In this document: positions 1-8,758 of the stretch, one piece after another
Position numbering within the stretch: the stretch's first letter is position 1
Layout of the letters: the number at the start of each line of letters is the position of its first letter
Assembly (NCBI RefSeq): GCF_900112035.1
Contig: NZ_FOKC01000003.1
Coordinates: 124,001 to 188,000, forward strand
Reading direction: 5' to 3'
DNA length: 64,000 nt
DNA from: Nocardioides alpinus
Lineage (GTDB): Bacteria > Actinomycetota > Actinomycetes > Propionibacteriales > Nocardioidaceae
Position numbers and translations under genes: made by a program
Notes under the pieces: generated by a model
What the model saw: the letters and a program-made list of their open reading frames with translations, nothing else
Told to the model about the DNA's origin: nothing
The model's database searches: none

Positions 1-1
1 G

Positions 2-523
2 GTGGGCTCGGACCGCGGCACGATCGTCCACGCCTCCGAGCTGCAGGTCTTCTCAGCGGACGCGACGCTCCCGGTGCAGCCGACCCCGCCCCGCGCAGGC
101 TCCGGCGGCGCGGGGGGCACCGGCTCGGGCACGGGCTCGGACACGGACACGGGGTCCGGCACGGGGTCCGGCACGGGGTCCGGCAACGACACCACCACGG
201 CCACGCCGACCACGGTGCGCCTGCGGCCGACCGTCTCGCTGAAGGTGCTGCGCAAGTTCCAGACCCGGCGCAACGCTGCCCCGAACCTGGTCATCGGTGT
301 CGAGTCCGAGGGCACCACCCCCGAGGCCGGGCGACTGGTGATCCTCGTCGACGGCAGGAAGTGGAAGACGGTCAGCACCACGGCCGGCGAGCGCACGGTC
401 CTGGTGACCCGCCGTCTCATCCTTGGACGCCACACCGTGCGGGTGCGCTTCCGTCCGGCCGACCGTACGGCCTTCCGGCCCGCCCGGTCCGGCCTCAAGC
501 GGATCGTGGTCACCGGTCGCTGA
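2..523 (+). CDS. C-terminal part of a secreted/surface Ig-like protein (5' end outside window)
   Basis: The frame is open from the first bases of the window, so only the last ~173 residues of a longer gene are visible. A Gly/Ser/Thr linker (about residues 33-62) is followed by a ~105-residue beta-rich module (about 68-173) with alternating hydrophobic residues and a closing HTVRVRF strand, as in bacterial Ig-like repeat domains. No catalytic motif is visible. Linker plus terminal Ig-like domain suggests an extracellular protein or enzyme; the function of the missing N-terminal part cannot be known from here. It ends 79 bases before glgE on the same strand without a clear terminator, and is probably unrelated to it. 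Confidence 0.6.
   Translation: MGSDRGTIVHASELQVFSADATLPVQPTPPRAGSGGAGGTGSGTGSDTDTGSGTGSGTGSGNDTTTATPTTVRLRPTVSLKVLRKFQTRRNAAPNLVIGVESEGTTPEAGRLVILVDGRKWKTVSTTAGERTVLVTRRLILGRHTVRVRFRPADRTAFRPARSGLKRIVVTGR
149..184 (+). repeat. 12-bp tandem repeat, three perfect copies
   Basis: ACGGGGTCCGGC occurs three times head to tail (149-160, 161-172, 173-184) and encodes a Gly-Thr-Gly-Ser linker. Shorter degenerate units (acgggctcgg, acacgg) precede it. Such in-frame repeats in linkers expand and contract easily, so linker length may vary between strains. Confidence 0.85.
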
Positions 524-602
524 GTCGCTCCGGAGTCAAAGGGGTGAGACTCAGCCCCACCCGGCTTGCGCCCGTGACCCAACCTTCGCAAGTGTGGGGG
601 CC

Positions 603-2591
603 ATGGTTGGACGCATACCCGTGATGGATGTTTCACCCGTCGTCGACCTCGGTCGCCTCTCGGCCAAGGCGACCGTGGGCGAGCCGATGCCGGTCCGCGC
701 GACCGTCTTCAGGGAGGGGCACGACCAGCTCGCGGCCGAGGTGGTGGCCATCGATCCGACGGGCGCACGCCGCGACCCGGTGCGGATGCACCTCGCCGGC
801 GACCAGCCCAACATCTACCTCGCCCACGTCACCCCTGACGTCGAGGGCGAGTGGACCTTCGAGATCCACGCCTGGTCCGACCCCATCGCCACCTGGCAGC
901 ACGACGGCGGCATCAAGATCCCCGCCGGCGTCGACGTCGAGCTGATGTTCACCGAGGCGCGGCTGCTGCTCGAGCGGGTCGCTGCGGGCACCGGCACCGA
1001 CGCGCTGGACGCGCGCGAGGCGGGCGTCGTGAGCGGCGCCACCGCTGCGGCCGGCGACACCGAGCGACCGGTCGGCGCGCGCCTCGCGGCGCTGCAGGAC
1101 CCCGAGCTCGACGCCGTGCTCCTCGCGCACCCCCTGCGCGAGATGACGTCGGTCAGCGGGCCCTACCGCTTTCGCGCCGACCGCACCCGCGCGCTCTTCG
1201 GCAGCTGGTACGAGTTCTTCCCCCGATCGGAGGGCGCCACCCGCGACGAGAAGACCGGCACCGTCACCACCGGAACGTTCCGCACCGCCACGAAGCGGCT
1301 CGACCGGGTCGCGGAGATGGGCTTCGACGTCGTCTACCTGCCGCCGATCCACCCGATCGGCGAGGTCAACCGCAAGGGACCCAACAACACCCTGACGCCC
1401 GGCCCCGAGGACCCCGGCTCGCCGTGGGCGATCGGCAGCAAGGACGGCGGCCACGACGCCATCCACCCCGAGCTCGGCACCTTCGAGGACTTCGACGCGT
1501 TCGTCGCGCGGGCGGGCGAGCTCGGCCTCGAGGTCGCCCTCGACCTCGCGCTCCAGGCGGCGCCCGACCACCCGTGGGTCACCACGCACCCGCAGTTCTT
1601 CACCACGCGGGCCGACGGCACCATCGCCTTCGCCGAGAACCCGCCGAAGAAGTACCAGGACATCTACCCGATCAACTTCGACAACGACCCCGCCGGCATC
1701 TGCCGCGAGGTGTTGCGCATCGTGAAGCTCTGGATGGCGCACGGCGTAAGGATCTTCCGCGTCGACAACCCCCACACCAAGCCGCTCGCCTTCTGGGAGT
1801 GGCTGCTGGCGGAAGTACGTCGTACGGACCCGGACGTGCTGTTCCTCTCCGAGGCGTTCACCAAGCCGGCGATGATGCACGGTCTCGGTGCGGTGGGCTA
1901 CCACCAGAGCTACACCTACTTCACGTGGCGCACCGGCAAACGCGAGATCGAGGACTACCTCGTCGAGGTCTCGGCCGAGTCCGACCACCTGATGCGGCCG
2001 AACTTCTTCGTCAACACCCCGGACATCCTGCACTCCTACCTGCAGTACGGCGGGCCGGCGGCGTTCAAGGTGCGGGCCGCCCTCGCCGCCACCGGATCGC
2101 CCAGCTGGGGCGTCTACGCAGGCTACGAGCTCTACGAGCACGTCGCTGTGAAGCCCGGCTCGGAGGAGTACCTCGACTCCGAGAAGTACCAGATCCGGGT
2201 CCGGGACTGGGAGAAGGCCGACGCCGAGGGCCACACCCTCGCGCCCTACCTCACCCGGCTCAACGAGATCCGTCGTGCGCACCCGGCCCTGCAGCTGCTG
2301 CGCAACGTCTCCATCCACCACAGCGACGACGACCAGGTGCTGGTCTTCAGCAAGCGTGGAGGGGACTCGGGCGAGGACGTCGTGCTGGTGGTCATCAACC
2401 TCGACCCCCACGGCACCCGCGAGACCATGATCCACCTCGACATGCCGGCCCTGGGGCTCGACTGGCACGACTCCTTCGTCGCCCACGACGAGATCACGGG
2501 TGCCGACTGGAGCTGGAGCCAGCACGACTACGTACGCCTCGATCCCGGCTGGGAACCCGCCCACATCATCAGTGTCAGGAGGACCCGTTGA
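603..2591 (+). CDS. glgE: alpha-1,4-glucan:maltose-1-phosphate maltosyltransferase GlgE
   Basis: GlgE (GH13_3) transfers maltose from maltose-1-phosphate onto alpha-1,4-glucan in the trehalose-to-glucan pathway. The 662-residue product has an N-terminal beta-sandwich domain with the GEWTFEI strand, then a GH13 barrel. The catalytic Asp is ~D388 in [10 protein letters not shown] and the general acid ~E417 in [21 protein letters not shown] and NTPDILH are also GlgE-like. ATG 603 is chosen because conserved sequence begins just after it; GTG 621 and ATG 624 are alternatives, and no clear Shine-Dalgarno distinguishes them. It is first of four overlapping genes (glgE-treS-mak-glgB) that together take trehalose to branched glucan. 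Identification is secure, the exact start less so. Confidence 0.95.
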   Translation: MVGRIPVMDVSPVVDLGRLSAKATVGEPMPVRATVFREGHDQLAAEVVAIDPTGARRDPVRMHLAGDQPNIYLAHVTPDVEGEWTFEIHAWSDPIATWQHDGGIKIPAGVDVELMFTEARLLLERVAAGTGTDALDAREAGVVSGATAAAGDTERPVGARLAALQDPELDAVLLAHPLREMTSVSGPYRFRADRTRALFGSWYEFFPRSEGATRDEKTGTVTTGTFRTATKRLDRVAEMGFDVVYLPPIHPIGEVNRKGPNNTLTPGPEDPGSPWAIGSKDGGHDAIHPELGTFEDFDAFVARAGELGLEVALDLALQAAPDHPWVTTHPQFFTTRADGTIAFAENPPKKYQDIYPINFDNDPAGICREVLRIVKLWMAHGVRIFRVDNPHTKPLAFWEWLLAEVRRTDPDVLFLSEAFTKPAMMHGLGAVGYHQSYTYFTWRTGKREIEDYLVEVSAESDHLMRPNFFVNTPDILHSYLQYGGPAAFKVRAALAATGSPSWGVYAGYELYEHVAVKPGSEEYLDSEKYQIRVRDWEKADAEGHTLAPYLTRLNEIRRAHPALQLLRNVSIHHSDDDQVLVFSKRGGDSGEDVVLVVINLDPHGTRETMIHLDMPALGLDWHDSFVAHDEITGADWSWSQHDYVRLDPGWEPAHIISVRRTR

Positions 2592-4339
2592 CCGACCACC
2601 CCACGTCAGCTCAGATGCCGACGGACGCCGGAGCAGCCACCGCGGTGCTCAACGCCGAACCGGACTGGTTCCGCACGGCAGTCTTCTACGAGGTGCTGGT
2701 CCGGTCCTTCCGCGACTCCAACGGTGACGGCACGGGCGACTTCCAGGGCCTGATCGAGAAGCTCGACTACCTCGAGTGGCTCGGCGTCGACTGCCTGTGG
2801 GTGCCGCCGTTCTTCACCTCGCCGCTGCGCGACGGAGGCTACGACGTCGCCGACTACAACAACATCCTCCCGGAGTGCGGCACCGTCGAGGACTTCCACG
2901 AGTTCCTCGACGCCTGCCACCAGCGCGGCATCCGGGTGATCATCGACTTCGTCATGAACCACACGAGCGACGCCCACCCGTGGTTCCAGGCCAGCCGCAG
3001 CGACCCCGAGGGACCGTACGGAGACTTCTACGTCTGGTCCGACACCGACGAGCTCTACCAGGACGCCCGGGTGATCTTCGTCGACACCGAGCCGTCCAAC
3101 TGGACGTGGGACCCGGTGCGCCAGCAGTACTTCTGGCACCGCTTCTTCCACCACCAGCCCGACCTCAACTTCGACAACCCCAAGGTCCACGACGCGATGC
3201 TGGAGGCCATGGCCTTCTGGCTCGACATGGGCCTCGACGGCTTCCGGCTCGACGCGGTCCCCTACCTCTACGAGCGGCCCGGCACCAACGGCGAGAACCT
3301 GCCGGAGACGCACGAGTTCCTCAAGAAGTGCCGCACCTTCGTCGACGAGAACTACCCCGGCCGGGTGCTGCTCTGCGAGGCCAACCAGTGGCCTGCCGAC
3401 GTCGTCGAGTACTTCGGGCCCGAGCAGACCGAGGACGGCCGCTGGATCGGCACGGAGTGCCACATGGCCTTCCACTTCCCGGTCATGCCGCGCATCTTCA
3501 TGGCCGTGCGCCGCGAGTCGCGCTTCCCGATCTCGGAGATCCTCGAGCAGACCCCCGCCATCCCCGACGGCTGCCAGTGGGGCATCTTCCTGCGCAACCA
3601 CGACGAGCTCACGCTCGAGATGGTGACCGACGAGGACCGCGACTACATGTGGTCCGAATATGCCCACGACCCGCGGATGAAGGCCAACATCGGCATCCGC
3701 CGTCGACTGGCGCCGCTGCTCGACAACGACGTCAACCGGATGGAGCTCTTCACCGCGCTCCTGCTCTCGCTCCCCGGCTCACCCGTCCTCTACTACGGCG
3801 ACGAGATCGGGATGGGCGACAACATCTGGCTCGGCGACCGCGACGGGGTGCGTACGCCGATGCAGTGGACGCCGGACCGCAACGCGGGCTTCTCCTCCGC
3901 CACTCCCGGCAAGCTCCACCTGCCGGCGGTCCAGGACCCGATCTACGGCTACCAGTCGGTCAACGTCGAGGCGCAGCTGGAGAACACCTCCTCGCTGCTG
4001 CACTGGACCCGGCGGCTCGTGCACGCCCGCCGCCGGCACCCGGCGTTCGGGCTGGGCGACTTCACCGACCTCGGCGGCTCCAACAGCACCGTGCTGTCGT
4101 ACGTCCGCGAGCACAATGGGCCGAAGGGCCGCGACGTCATCCTGTGCGTCAACAACCTCTCCCGCTTCCCGCAGCCGGTCGAGCTGGACCTGCGGCACTG
4201 GGAGGGGATGGTCCCGGTCGAGCTGCTCGGCGGGGTGCCGTTCCCGGCCATCGGTGAGCTTCCCTACCTGCTGACGCTCGGTGGGTACGGCTTCATGTGG
4301 CTGAGGCTCACCGACTCCTCGACGGGGGTGGCGCCGTGA
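2588..4339 (+). CDS. treS: trehalose synthase (maltose [25 protein letters not shown]) TreS
   Basis: TreS (GH13_16) interconverts trehalose and maltose and supplies maltose to the maltokinase encoded next. The 583-residue product shows the GH13 signature residues: nucleophile ~D222 in [10 protein letters not shown], acid/base ~E264 in LLCEANQWP, and ~D339 in RNHDEL. The domain order is a GH13 barrel with a C-terminal beta domain, and the length matches the family (about 570-600). The TTG start at 2588 overlaps the glgE stop (TTGA) and follows AGGAGGA at 2577-2583. ATG 2615 is a possible later start but has no better ribosome site. The overlap implies translational coupling. No C-terminal maltokinase fusion is present; mak is separate. 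Confidence 0.94.
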   Translation: MTDHPTSAQMPTDAGAATAVLNAEPDWFRTAVFYEVLVRSFRDSNGDGTGDFQGLIEKLDYLEWLGVDCLWVPPFFTSPLRDGGYDVADYNNILPECGTVEDFHEFLDACHQRGIRVIIDFVMNHTSDAHPWFQASRSDPEGPYGDFYVWSDTDELYQDARVIFVDTEPSNWTWDPVRQQYFWHRFFHHQPDLNFDNPKVHDAMLEAMAFWLDMGLDGFRLDAVPYLYERPGTNGENLPETHEFLKKCRTFVDENYPGRVLLCEANQWPADVVEYFGPEQTEDGRWIGTECHMAFHFPVMPRIFMAVRRESRFPISEILEQTPAIPDGCQWGIFLRNHDELTLEMVTDEDRDYMWSEYAHDPRMKANIGIRRRLAPLLDNDVNRMELFTALLLSLPGSPVLYYGDEIGMGDNIWLGDRDGVRTPMQWTPDRNAGFSSATPGKLHLPAVQDPIYGYQSVNVEAQLENTSSLLHWTRRLVHARRRHPAFGLGDFTDLGGSNSTVLSYVREHNGPKGRDVILCVNNLSRFPQPVELDLRHWEGMVPVELLGGVPFPAIGELPYLLTLGGYGFMWLRLTDSSTGVAP

Positions 4340-5766
4340 AGCACGACGCCCTGCGCAACCTGATCGCCGAGGCCCGCTGGTTCGGCGGCAAGGGCCGCGA
4401 CTGGTCGCTCACCGGCGTACGCCGCGTGGGCGAGCTGCCCGACGCACCCGACGGGCTGCGGGTCGCGATCGAGCTGGCCGAGCTCACCTTCGCAAACCCT
4501 TCGACGGGCTCAGGACAAGCGGCGGAGACAGAGCTCTACCAGCTCCCGCTGGCCTACTACAGCGAGCCGCAGGACCGGATCGGCCACGCCTGGGTCGGCG
4601 AGTGGGACGACGAGGACTTCGGCCGGTCGTTCGTCTACGACGCCCTCCACGACCGCGAGTCGATGGCGCTCTGGCTCGCGGCCTTCGCGACCGCCGGTCT
4701 CGACTCTGCTCGACCGACGGACGTCCGCGGCCAGCTCGCCTTCCACCGCGTCCCCGGGCACGACCTGGACCTCGAGGCCCACTCCACCCTGTTCTCCGGG
4801 GAGCAGTCCAACTCCTCGGTGGCCTTCGGCGAGGACTCGCTGATGAAGGTCTTCCGCAAGGTGACGCCGGGCGTCAACCCCGACATCGCGATCCACCAGG
4901 TCCTCACCGAGGCCGGGTCCTCGCACGTCGCGGCGCTCTACGGCTGGCTGGACCTCGTCGACGACGAGACCAACACCACCATCCAGCTGGCGATGCTCCA
5001 GCAGTTCCTGCGCACGGCGAGCGACGGCTGGGACCTGGCCCTGGCCAGCGTCCGCAACCTCTTCGCCGAGGCCGACCTGCACGCCGACGAGGTCGGTGGC
5101 GACTTCGCGGGCGAGGCCGCCCGCCTGGGCGTCGCGCTCGCCGAGGTGCACGCCGACCTGGCCGCGCACTTCCCGGTCGAGCAGCGCGACGGTGCCGCCA
5201 CCGGCGACCTGGCCTCGGCGATGGAGGGACGGCTCGACGCCGCGCTCGACGTCGTGCCCGACCTGGCGCGCTACGAGGCAGGACTGCGGGCCACCTTCGC
5301 CCGCCTGCGCGACCTCGACGGGGTCGAGGTCCAGCAGGTCCACGGCGACCTGCACCTGGGCCAGACGCTGCGGACCGTCAAGGGCTGGAAGATCGTCGAC
5401 TTCGAGGGCGAGCCGGCCAAGCCCCTCGCCGTACGCCTGCAGCCCGACTCGGTGTGGCGCGACGTCGCCGGCATGCTCCGGTCCTTCGACTACGCCCCAC
5501 GCGTGGTGGGCATGACCGGGGTCGGCTTCGACCTGGGCGCCGAGGCCGAGCAGCGCGACTACCGAGCGTCGGAGTGGGCGGCCCGCAACCGGGCGGCGTT
5601 CCTCGATGCCTACGTCTCCCAACGCGGCGCGGACCTGGGCGACGCGGCCCGCGCACTGCTCGACGCCTACCTCGCGGACAAGGTCGTCTACGAGGCGGTC
5701 TACGAAGCACGCAACCGCCCCGGGTGGTTGTCCATCCCGCTCGCAGCCCTGGAGGAGTCGACATGA
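4336..5766 (+). CDS. mak: maltokinase (Mak/Pep2)
   Basis: This is an ATP-dependent maltose 1-kinase making maltose-1-phosphate, the donor for GlgE. The 476-residue product has the aminoglycoside-phosphotransferase-like fold of maltokinases: the N-terminal cap begins with [13 protein letters not shown], the catalytic loop is HGDLHLGQ (~H336-Q343) and the metal-binding Asp is ~D355 in [11 protein letters not shown] 4336 overlaps the treS stop (GTGA), indicating coupling. Residues ~54-62 (NPSTGSGQA) are encoded by a dispersed repeat-like sequence, listed separately, that looks inserted into a surface loop between LAELTFA and TELYQLP. The frame stays open, so the enzyme is probably functional. 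Confidence 0.93.
   Translation: MKHDALRNLIAEARWFGGKGRDWSLTGVRRVGELPDAPDGLRVAIELAELTFANPSTGSGQAAETELYQLPLAYYSEPQDRIGHAWVGEWDDEDFGRSFVYDALHDRESMALWLAAFATAGLDSARPTDVRGQLAFHRVPGHDLDLEAHSTLFSGEQSNSSVAFGEDSLMKVFRKVTPGVNPDIAIHQVLTEAGSSHVAALYGWLDLVDDETNTTIQLAMLQQFLRTASDGWDLALASVRNLFAEADLHADEVGGDFAGEAARLGVALAEVHADLAAHFPVEQRDGAATGDLASAMEGRLDAALDVVPDLARYEAGLRATFARLRDLDGVEVQQVHGDLHLGQTLRTVKGWKIVDFEGEPAKPLAVRLQPDSVWRDVAGMLRSFDYAPRVVGMTGVGFDLGAEAEQRDYRASEWAARNRAAFLDAYVSQRGADLGDAARALLDAYLADKVVYEAVYEARNRPGWLSIPLAALEEST
4497..4517 (+). repeat. dispersed CCTTCGAC-type repeat inside mak
   Basis: The sequence CCCTTCGACGGGCTCAGGA resembles the imperfectly palindromic CCTTCGACaagCTCAGG element that is scattered in many bacterial genomes and often translated in frame as PSTSSGQA or PFDKLR. 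Here it reads [10 protein letters not shown] noticed only this copy in the window. Confidence 0.55.
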
Positions 5767-7679
5767 GTGACCCGATCGGTTCAACCGGCACGACCGACCC
5801 GTACGCACCCGGTGAGCTCGACCTGCACCTGATCGGCGAGGGCCGCCACGAGGAGCTCTGGACGGTGCTCGGGGCCCAGGTGACGGAGTCCGGCACGTCC
5901 TTCCGGGTCTGGGCGCCCAACGCGCAGGAGGTCCAGGTGGCCGGCGAGTGGGCCGGTTGGGACGGCTCCCGCCACCCGATGACCCGCCTCGACGGGTCGG
6001 GCGTGTGGCACGTCCACGTCGAGGGCGCCGGCGTTGGCTCCCAGTACAAGTACCGCCTCCGCGGCGCCGACGGCCAGTGGGCCGACCGCGCCGACCCGCT
6101 CGCCCAGTACGCCGAGAAGCCGCCGAGCTCAGCCTCGCGGGTCTGGCGCTCAGAGCACCAGTGGGGCGACGACGCCTGGCTGGAGGCGCGACGCACCAGC
6201 CACCCGGTCGACGAGGCGATGTCGACCTACGAGGTGCACCTGGCCTCCTGGCGCAAGCACCTCGGCCGCTCCCCCGAGGACAGCCTCTACTCCTGGGACG
6301 AGATCGCCGACGCGCTCGTGCCGTACGTCGCCGACCTGGGCTTCACCCACGTGGAGCTCATGCCGGTGATGCAGCACCCGTTCGGCGGGTCCTGGGGCTA
6401 CCACGTGACGTCCTACTTCGCCCCCGACGCGCGCTTCGGCGACCCCGACGGGCTCAAGCGGCTCATCGACCGGCTGCACCAGGCCGGTGTCGGCGTGATC
6501 CTCGACTGGGTCCCCGGCCACTTCGCCACCGACGAGTGGGCGCTCGCCCGCTTCGACGGGACACCGCTCTACGAGGACCCCAACCCGCAGCGCGGATGGC
6601 ACAAGGAGTGGGGCTCCCACATCTTCAACTTCGGCCGGCACGAGGTCCGCAACTTCCTCTACGCCAACGCCGTCTACTGGCTCGAGGAGTACCACGCCGA
6701 CGGCCTGCGCGTGGACGGCGTGGCCTCGATGCTCTACCTCGACTACGCCCGCGAGGCCGGCGAGTGGTCGCCCAACATCCACGGCGGCCGGGAGAACCTG
6801 GAGGCCGTGCAGTTCCTCCAGGAGATGAACGCCACCGTCTACAAGCGGGTGCCCGGCATCGTCACGATCGCCGAGGAGTCCACCGCGTGGCCGGGCGTCA
6901 CGGGTCCGACCAGCAACGGCGGACTGGGCTTCGGCTTCAAGTGGAACATGGGGTGGATGCACGACACCCTCGACTACGCCGCCAAGGACCCGCTCTACCG
7001 CAGCCACCACCACGGCGAGATGACGTTCTCCCTGGTCTACGCCTTCGCCGAGAACTACGTGCTGCCGATCAGCCACGACGAGGTCGTCCACGGCAAGGGG
7101 TCGCTCCTGCGCAAGATGCCGGGCGACCGCTGGCAGCAGCTCGCCAACCTGCGTGCCTACCTCGCCCTGATGTGGGCGCACCCGGGCAAGCAGCTGCTCT
7201 TCATGGGCTGCGAGTTCGGCCAGGAGTCGGAGTGGGCGGAGAGCCGCGAGCTCGACTGGTGGCTGCTCGAGCACCCCGAGCACGCCGGCGTGCACGCGAT
7301 GGTGCGCGACATGAACGCCACCTACAAGGCCAGCGGCGCCCTCTGGGGCCGTGACAACGACCCCGCGGGGTTCGCGTGGATCGACGCCAACGACGCGGGA
7401 CGCAACACCTTCTCGTTCGTGCGCCGCTCCCCCGGTCACCCCGACCTGGTCTGCGTCGCCAACTTCGCCGGCCACCCGCACGAGGGCTTCCGCCTCGGCC
7501 TCCCGTCAGCCGGCACCTGGACCGAGGTGCTCAACACCGACGCCGAGGCCTACGCAGGCTCCGGCGTGGGCAACCTGGGCTCGATCACGGCCACCGCGGG
7601 TGACCACCAGGGGCAGCCGGCGTACGCCGACATCGTGGTGCCGCCGCTGGCCACGCTGTGGTTCCGCAAGGACGTCTAG
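5763..7679 (+). CDS. glgB: 1,4-alpha-glucan branching enzyme GlgB
   Basis: GlgB introduces alpha-1,6 branches and completes the GlgE pathway. The 638-residue product begins with a CBM48 domain (about residues 38-120, FRVWAPNAQEVQVAGEW), then the GH13 barrel with nucleophile ~D318 in GLRVDGVASMLY, AEEST at ~370-374 and ISHDEVVHGKGSLL, then a C-terminal beta domain. ATG 5763 overlaps the mak stop (ATGA) and follows GGAGGAG at 5751-5757. Many actinobacterial GlgB proteins are over 700 residues with an extra N-terminal N1 beta domain; that domain is absent here, as in shorter-type GlgBs. A 10-bp-stem hairpin follows the stop. Confidence 0.95.
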   Translation: MSDPIGSTGTTDPYAPGELDLHLIGEGRHEELWTVLGAQVTESGTSFRVWAPNAQEVQVAGEWAGWDGSRHPMTRLDGSGVWHVHVEGAGVGSQYKYRLRGADGQWADRADPLAQYAEKPPSSASRVWRSEHQWGDDAWLEARRTSHPVDEAMSTYEVHLASWRKHLGRSPEDSLYSWDEIADALVPYVADLGFTHVELMPVMQHPFGGSWGYHVTSYFAPDARFGDPDGLKRLIDRLHQAGVGVILDWVPGHFATDEWALARFDGTPLYEDPNPQRGWHKEWGSHIFNFGRHEVRNFLYANAVYWLEEYHADGLRVDGVASMLYLDYAREAGEWSPNIHGGRENLEAVQFLQEMNATVYKRVPGIVTIAEESTAWPGVTGPTSNGGLGFGFKWNMGWMHDTLDYAAKDPLYRSHHHGEMTFSLVYAFAENYVLPISHDEVVHGKGSLLRKMPGDRWQQLANLRAYLALMWAHPGKQLLFMGCEFGQESEWAESRELDWWLLEHPEHAGVHAMVRDMNATYKASGALWGRDNDPAGFAWIDANDAGRNTFSFVRRSPGHPDLVCVANFAGHPHEGFRLGLPSAGTWTEVLNTDAEAYAGSGVGNLGSITATAGDHQGQPAYADIVVPPLATLWFRKDV

Positions 7680-7686
7680 CAGGAGA

Positions 7687-7717
7687 ACCCGGGGGACGGC
7701 GTCAGCATCCCCCGGGT
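7687..7717. terminator. bidirectional terminator between glgB and convergent gene
   Basis: ACCCGGGGGA (7687-7696) pairs perfectly with TCCCCCGGGT (7708-7717) around an 11-base loop. It lies 7 bases after the glgB stop and 13 bases before the stop of the convergent gene, so it can serve both. There is no T tract, which is common in high-GC actinobacteria. Confidence 0.75.
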
Positions 7718-7730
7718 CCATCTGCGCGGC

Positions 7731-8597
7731 TCACATGAGGTGGATGACCCTGACCATGCCCATGAACGCGTGCGGCATGCCCTTCATGTTCGGGTCCGGG
7801 AAGAAGCAGATGACCGCGTAGTGCCCCGGGGGAAGGTCGTAGTCGACCGTCATGCTGTGGCCAGGGCTGAGCGTCCCGGTGAGCAACCCCGCTTCCAGGA
7901 ACGGCGGAGGAGGACCGTTCTCCCCCGCCAACAGCGCATCGATGACCTGGTCCGCCGTCGTCCCGACCTCGACCTGCTGGAGCTGGACGAAGTGGGGCAC
8001 CCCGGAATCCCGCTTGTTCTTGAACAGGAACCTCCCCTCGGCGGGAAGCATCGAGGAGCCGCCCCACGACAGACCCTTCTTGGCGAGGATCTTGCCGTCG
8101 ACGCTCGGAGCACTGGACTTCCGCGGCGGTCCGCTGACCCGGAACGGTTGCCCGACGACGGCACCGCGCTCACCGATGGTGAACGGGGTGTAGGACCCGG
8201 CGGTCGGCAGCACGATGGTTCCGGTGCCGCCGGTCATGCCTCCATGGATCGTGGCGTTGGCGAGTGCGCGCTTGAGAGCCTTGACGTTGCACTTCTCGCC
8301 GCACTTGTTGACGTCCGAGACGAAGTCGTCGGCGGTGTAGCCGGGGTCGAAGGACACGAACTCGACGGTGCCCGGACCCTTCACCGTGAGGTGGACGCGA
8401 CCGGCCCGGAGGCCGGCGGTGCCACGCACGACGATCCCCTGCTTGGTCACCTTGGCCGTGATGTGCGGCATCGCCGCGCTGGATGTCGCCGCGGACGAGG
8501 CACCGGCCACGGTCGGCGACGACAGGAGGGGAGTACAGGCGAGCACCGTGGCACCCACGACCGCGACGACCCCTTTCATTTTCTTCACCATCTGCAT
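7731..8597 (-). CDS. secreted cupredoxin-like protein
   Basis: The 288-residue product has a signal peptide (MQMVKKMKGVVAVVGATVLA, cleavage near VAGASSA). Its last ~100 residues resemble a cupredoxin fold: FVQLQQVEVG, then LSPGHSMTVDYDLPPGHYAVIC, then FFPDPNMKGMPHAFMGMVRVIHL. The Cys and following Met and His residues recall a blue-copper site, but the usual C-x-x-H-P spacing is lost, so copper binding is uncertain. It is divergent from a multicopper oxidase whose N-terminal domain has an intact site, suggesting joint work in copper handling or redox chemistry outside the membrane. ATG 8597 is chosen; ATG 8591 is also possible. Specific function unknown. Confidence 0.65.
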   Translation of the reverse strand: MQMVKKMKGVVAVVGATVLACTPLLSSPTVAGASSAATSSAAMPHITAKVTKQGIVVRGTAGLRAGRVHLTVKGPGTVEFVSFDPGYTADDFVSDVNKCGEKCNVKALKRALANATIHGGMTGGTGTIVLPTAGSYTPFTIGERGAVVGQPFRVSGPPRKSSAPSVDGKILAKKGLSWGGSSMLPAEGRFLFKNKRDSGVPHFVQLQQVEVGTTADQVIDALLAGENGPPPPFLEAGLLTGTLSPGHSMTVDYDLPPGHYAVICFFPDPNMKGMPHAFMGMVRVIHLM

Positions 8598-8623
8598 GAG
8601 TGGACCAACCCTTCTTGGTGGGC

Positions 8624-8645
8624 TGTGCCGACACTCGTCGGCACA
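8624..8645. promoter_or_regulatory. inverted repeat in divergent promoter region
   Basis: TGTGCCGAC (8624-8632) and GTCGGCACA (8637-8645) are perfect 9-bp arms around ACTC. The site lies 27 bases upstream of the cupredoxin-like gene start and about 115 bases from the oxidase start, in the only intergenic space shared by the pair. It could be an operator for a dimeric regulator or a leader hairpin. Confidence 0.5.
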
Positions 8646-8758
8646 ACAGTCCAGTAAAGGCACGGTTGACTGTCGACGTCATCGGCAATAGCACTGAGGT
8701 CCAGACCACCGCGAAATAGGAGGTGCCGACCTCCCGACAGAGGAGCAGACTCGGTCGG

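Noticed and set aside
633..2564. 643-residue minus-strand frame opposite glgE
   Set aside because: Fully antisense to glgE with no recognisable motif or ribosome site.
7731..8597. True plastocyanin/azurin call for the secreted protein
   Set aside because: The Cys is followed by FFPDP rather than the usual spacing to His, so a functional type-1 copper site is not supported by sequence.
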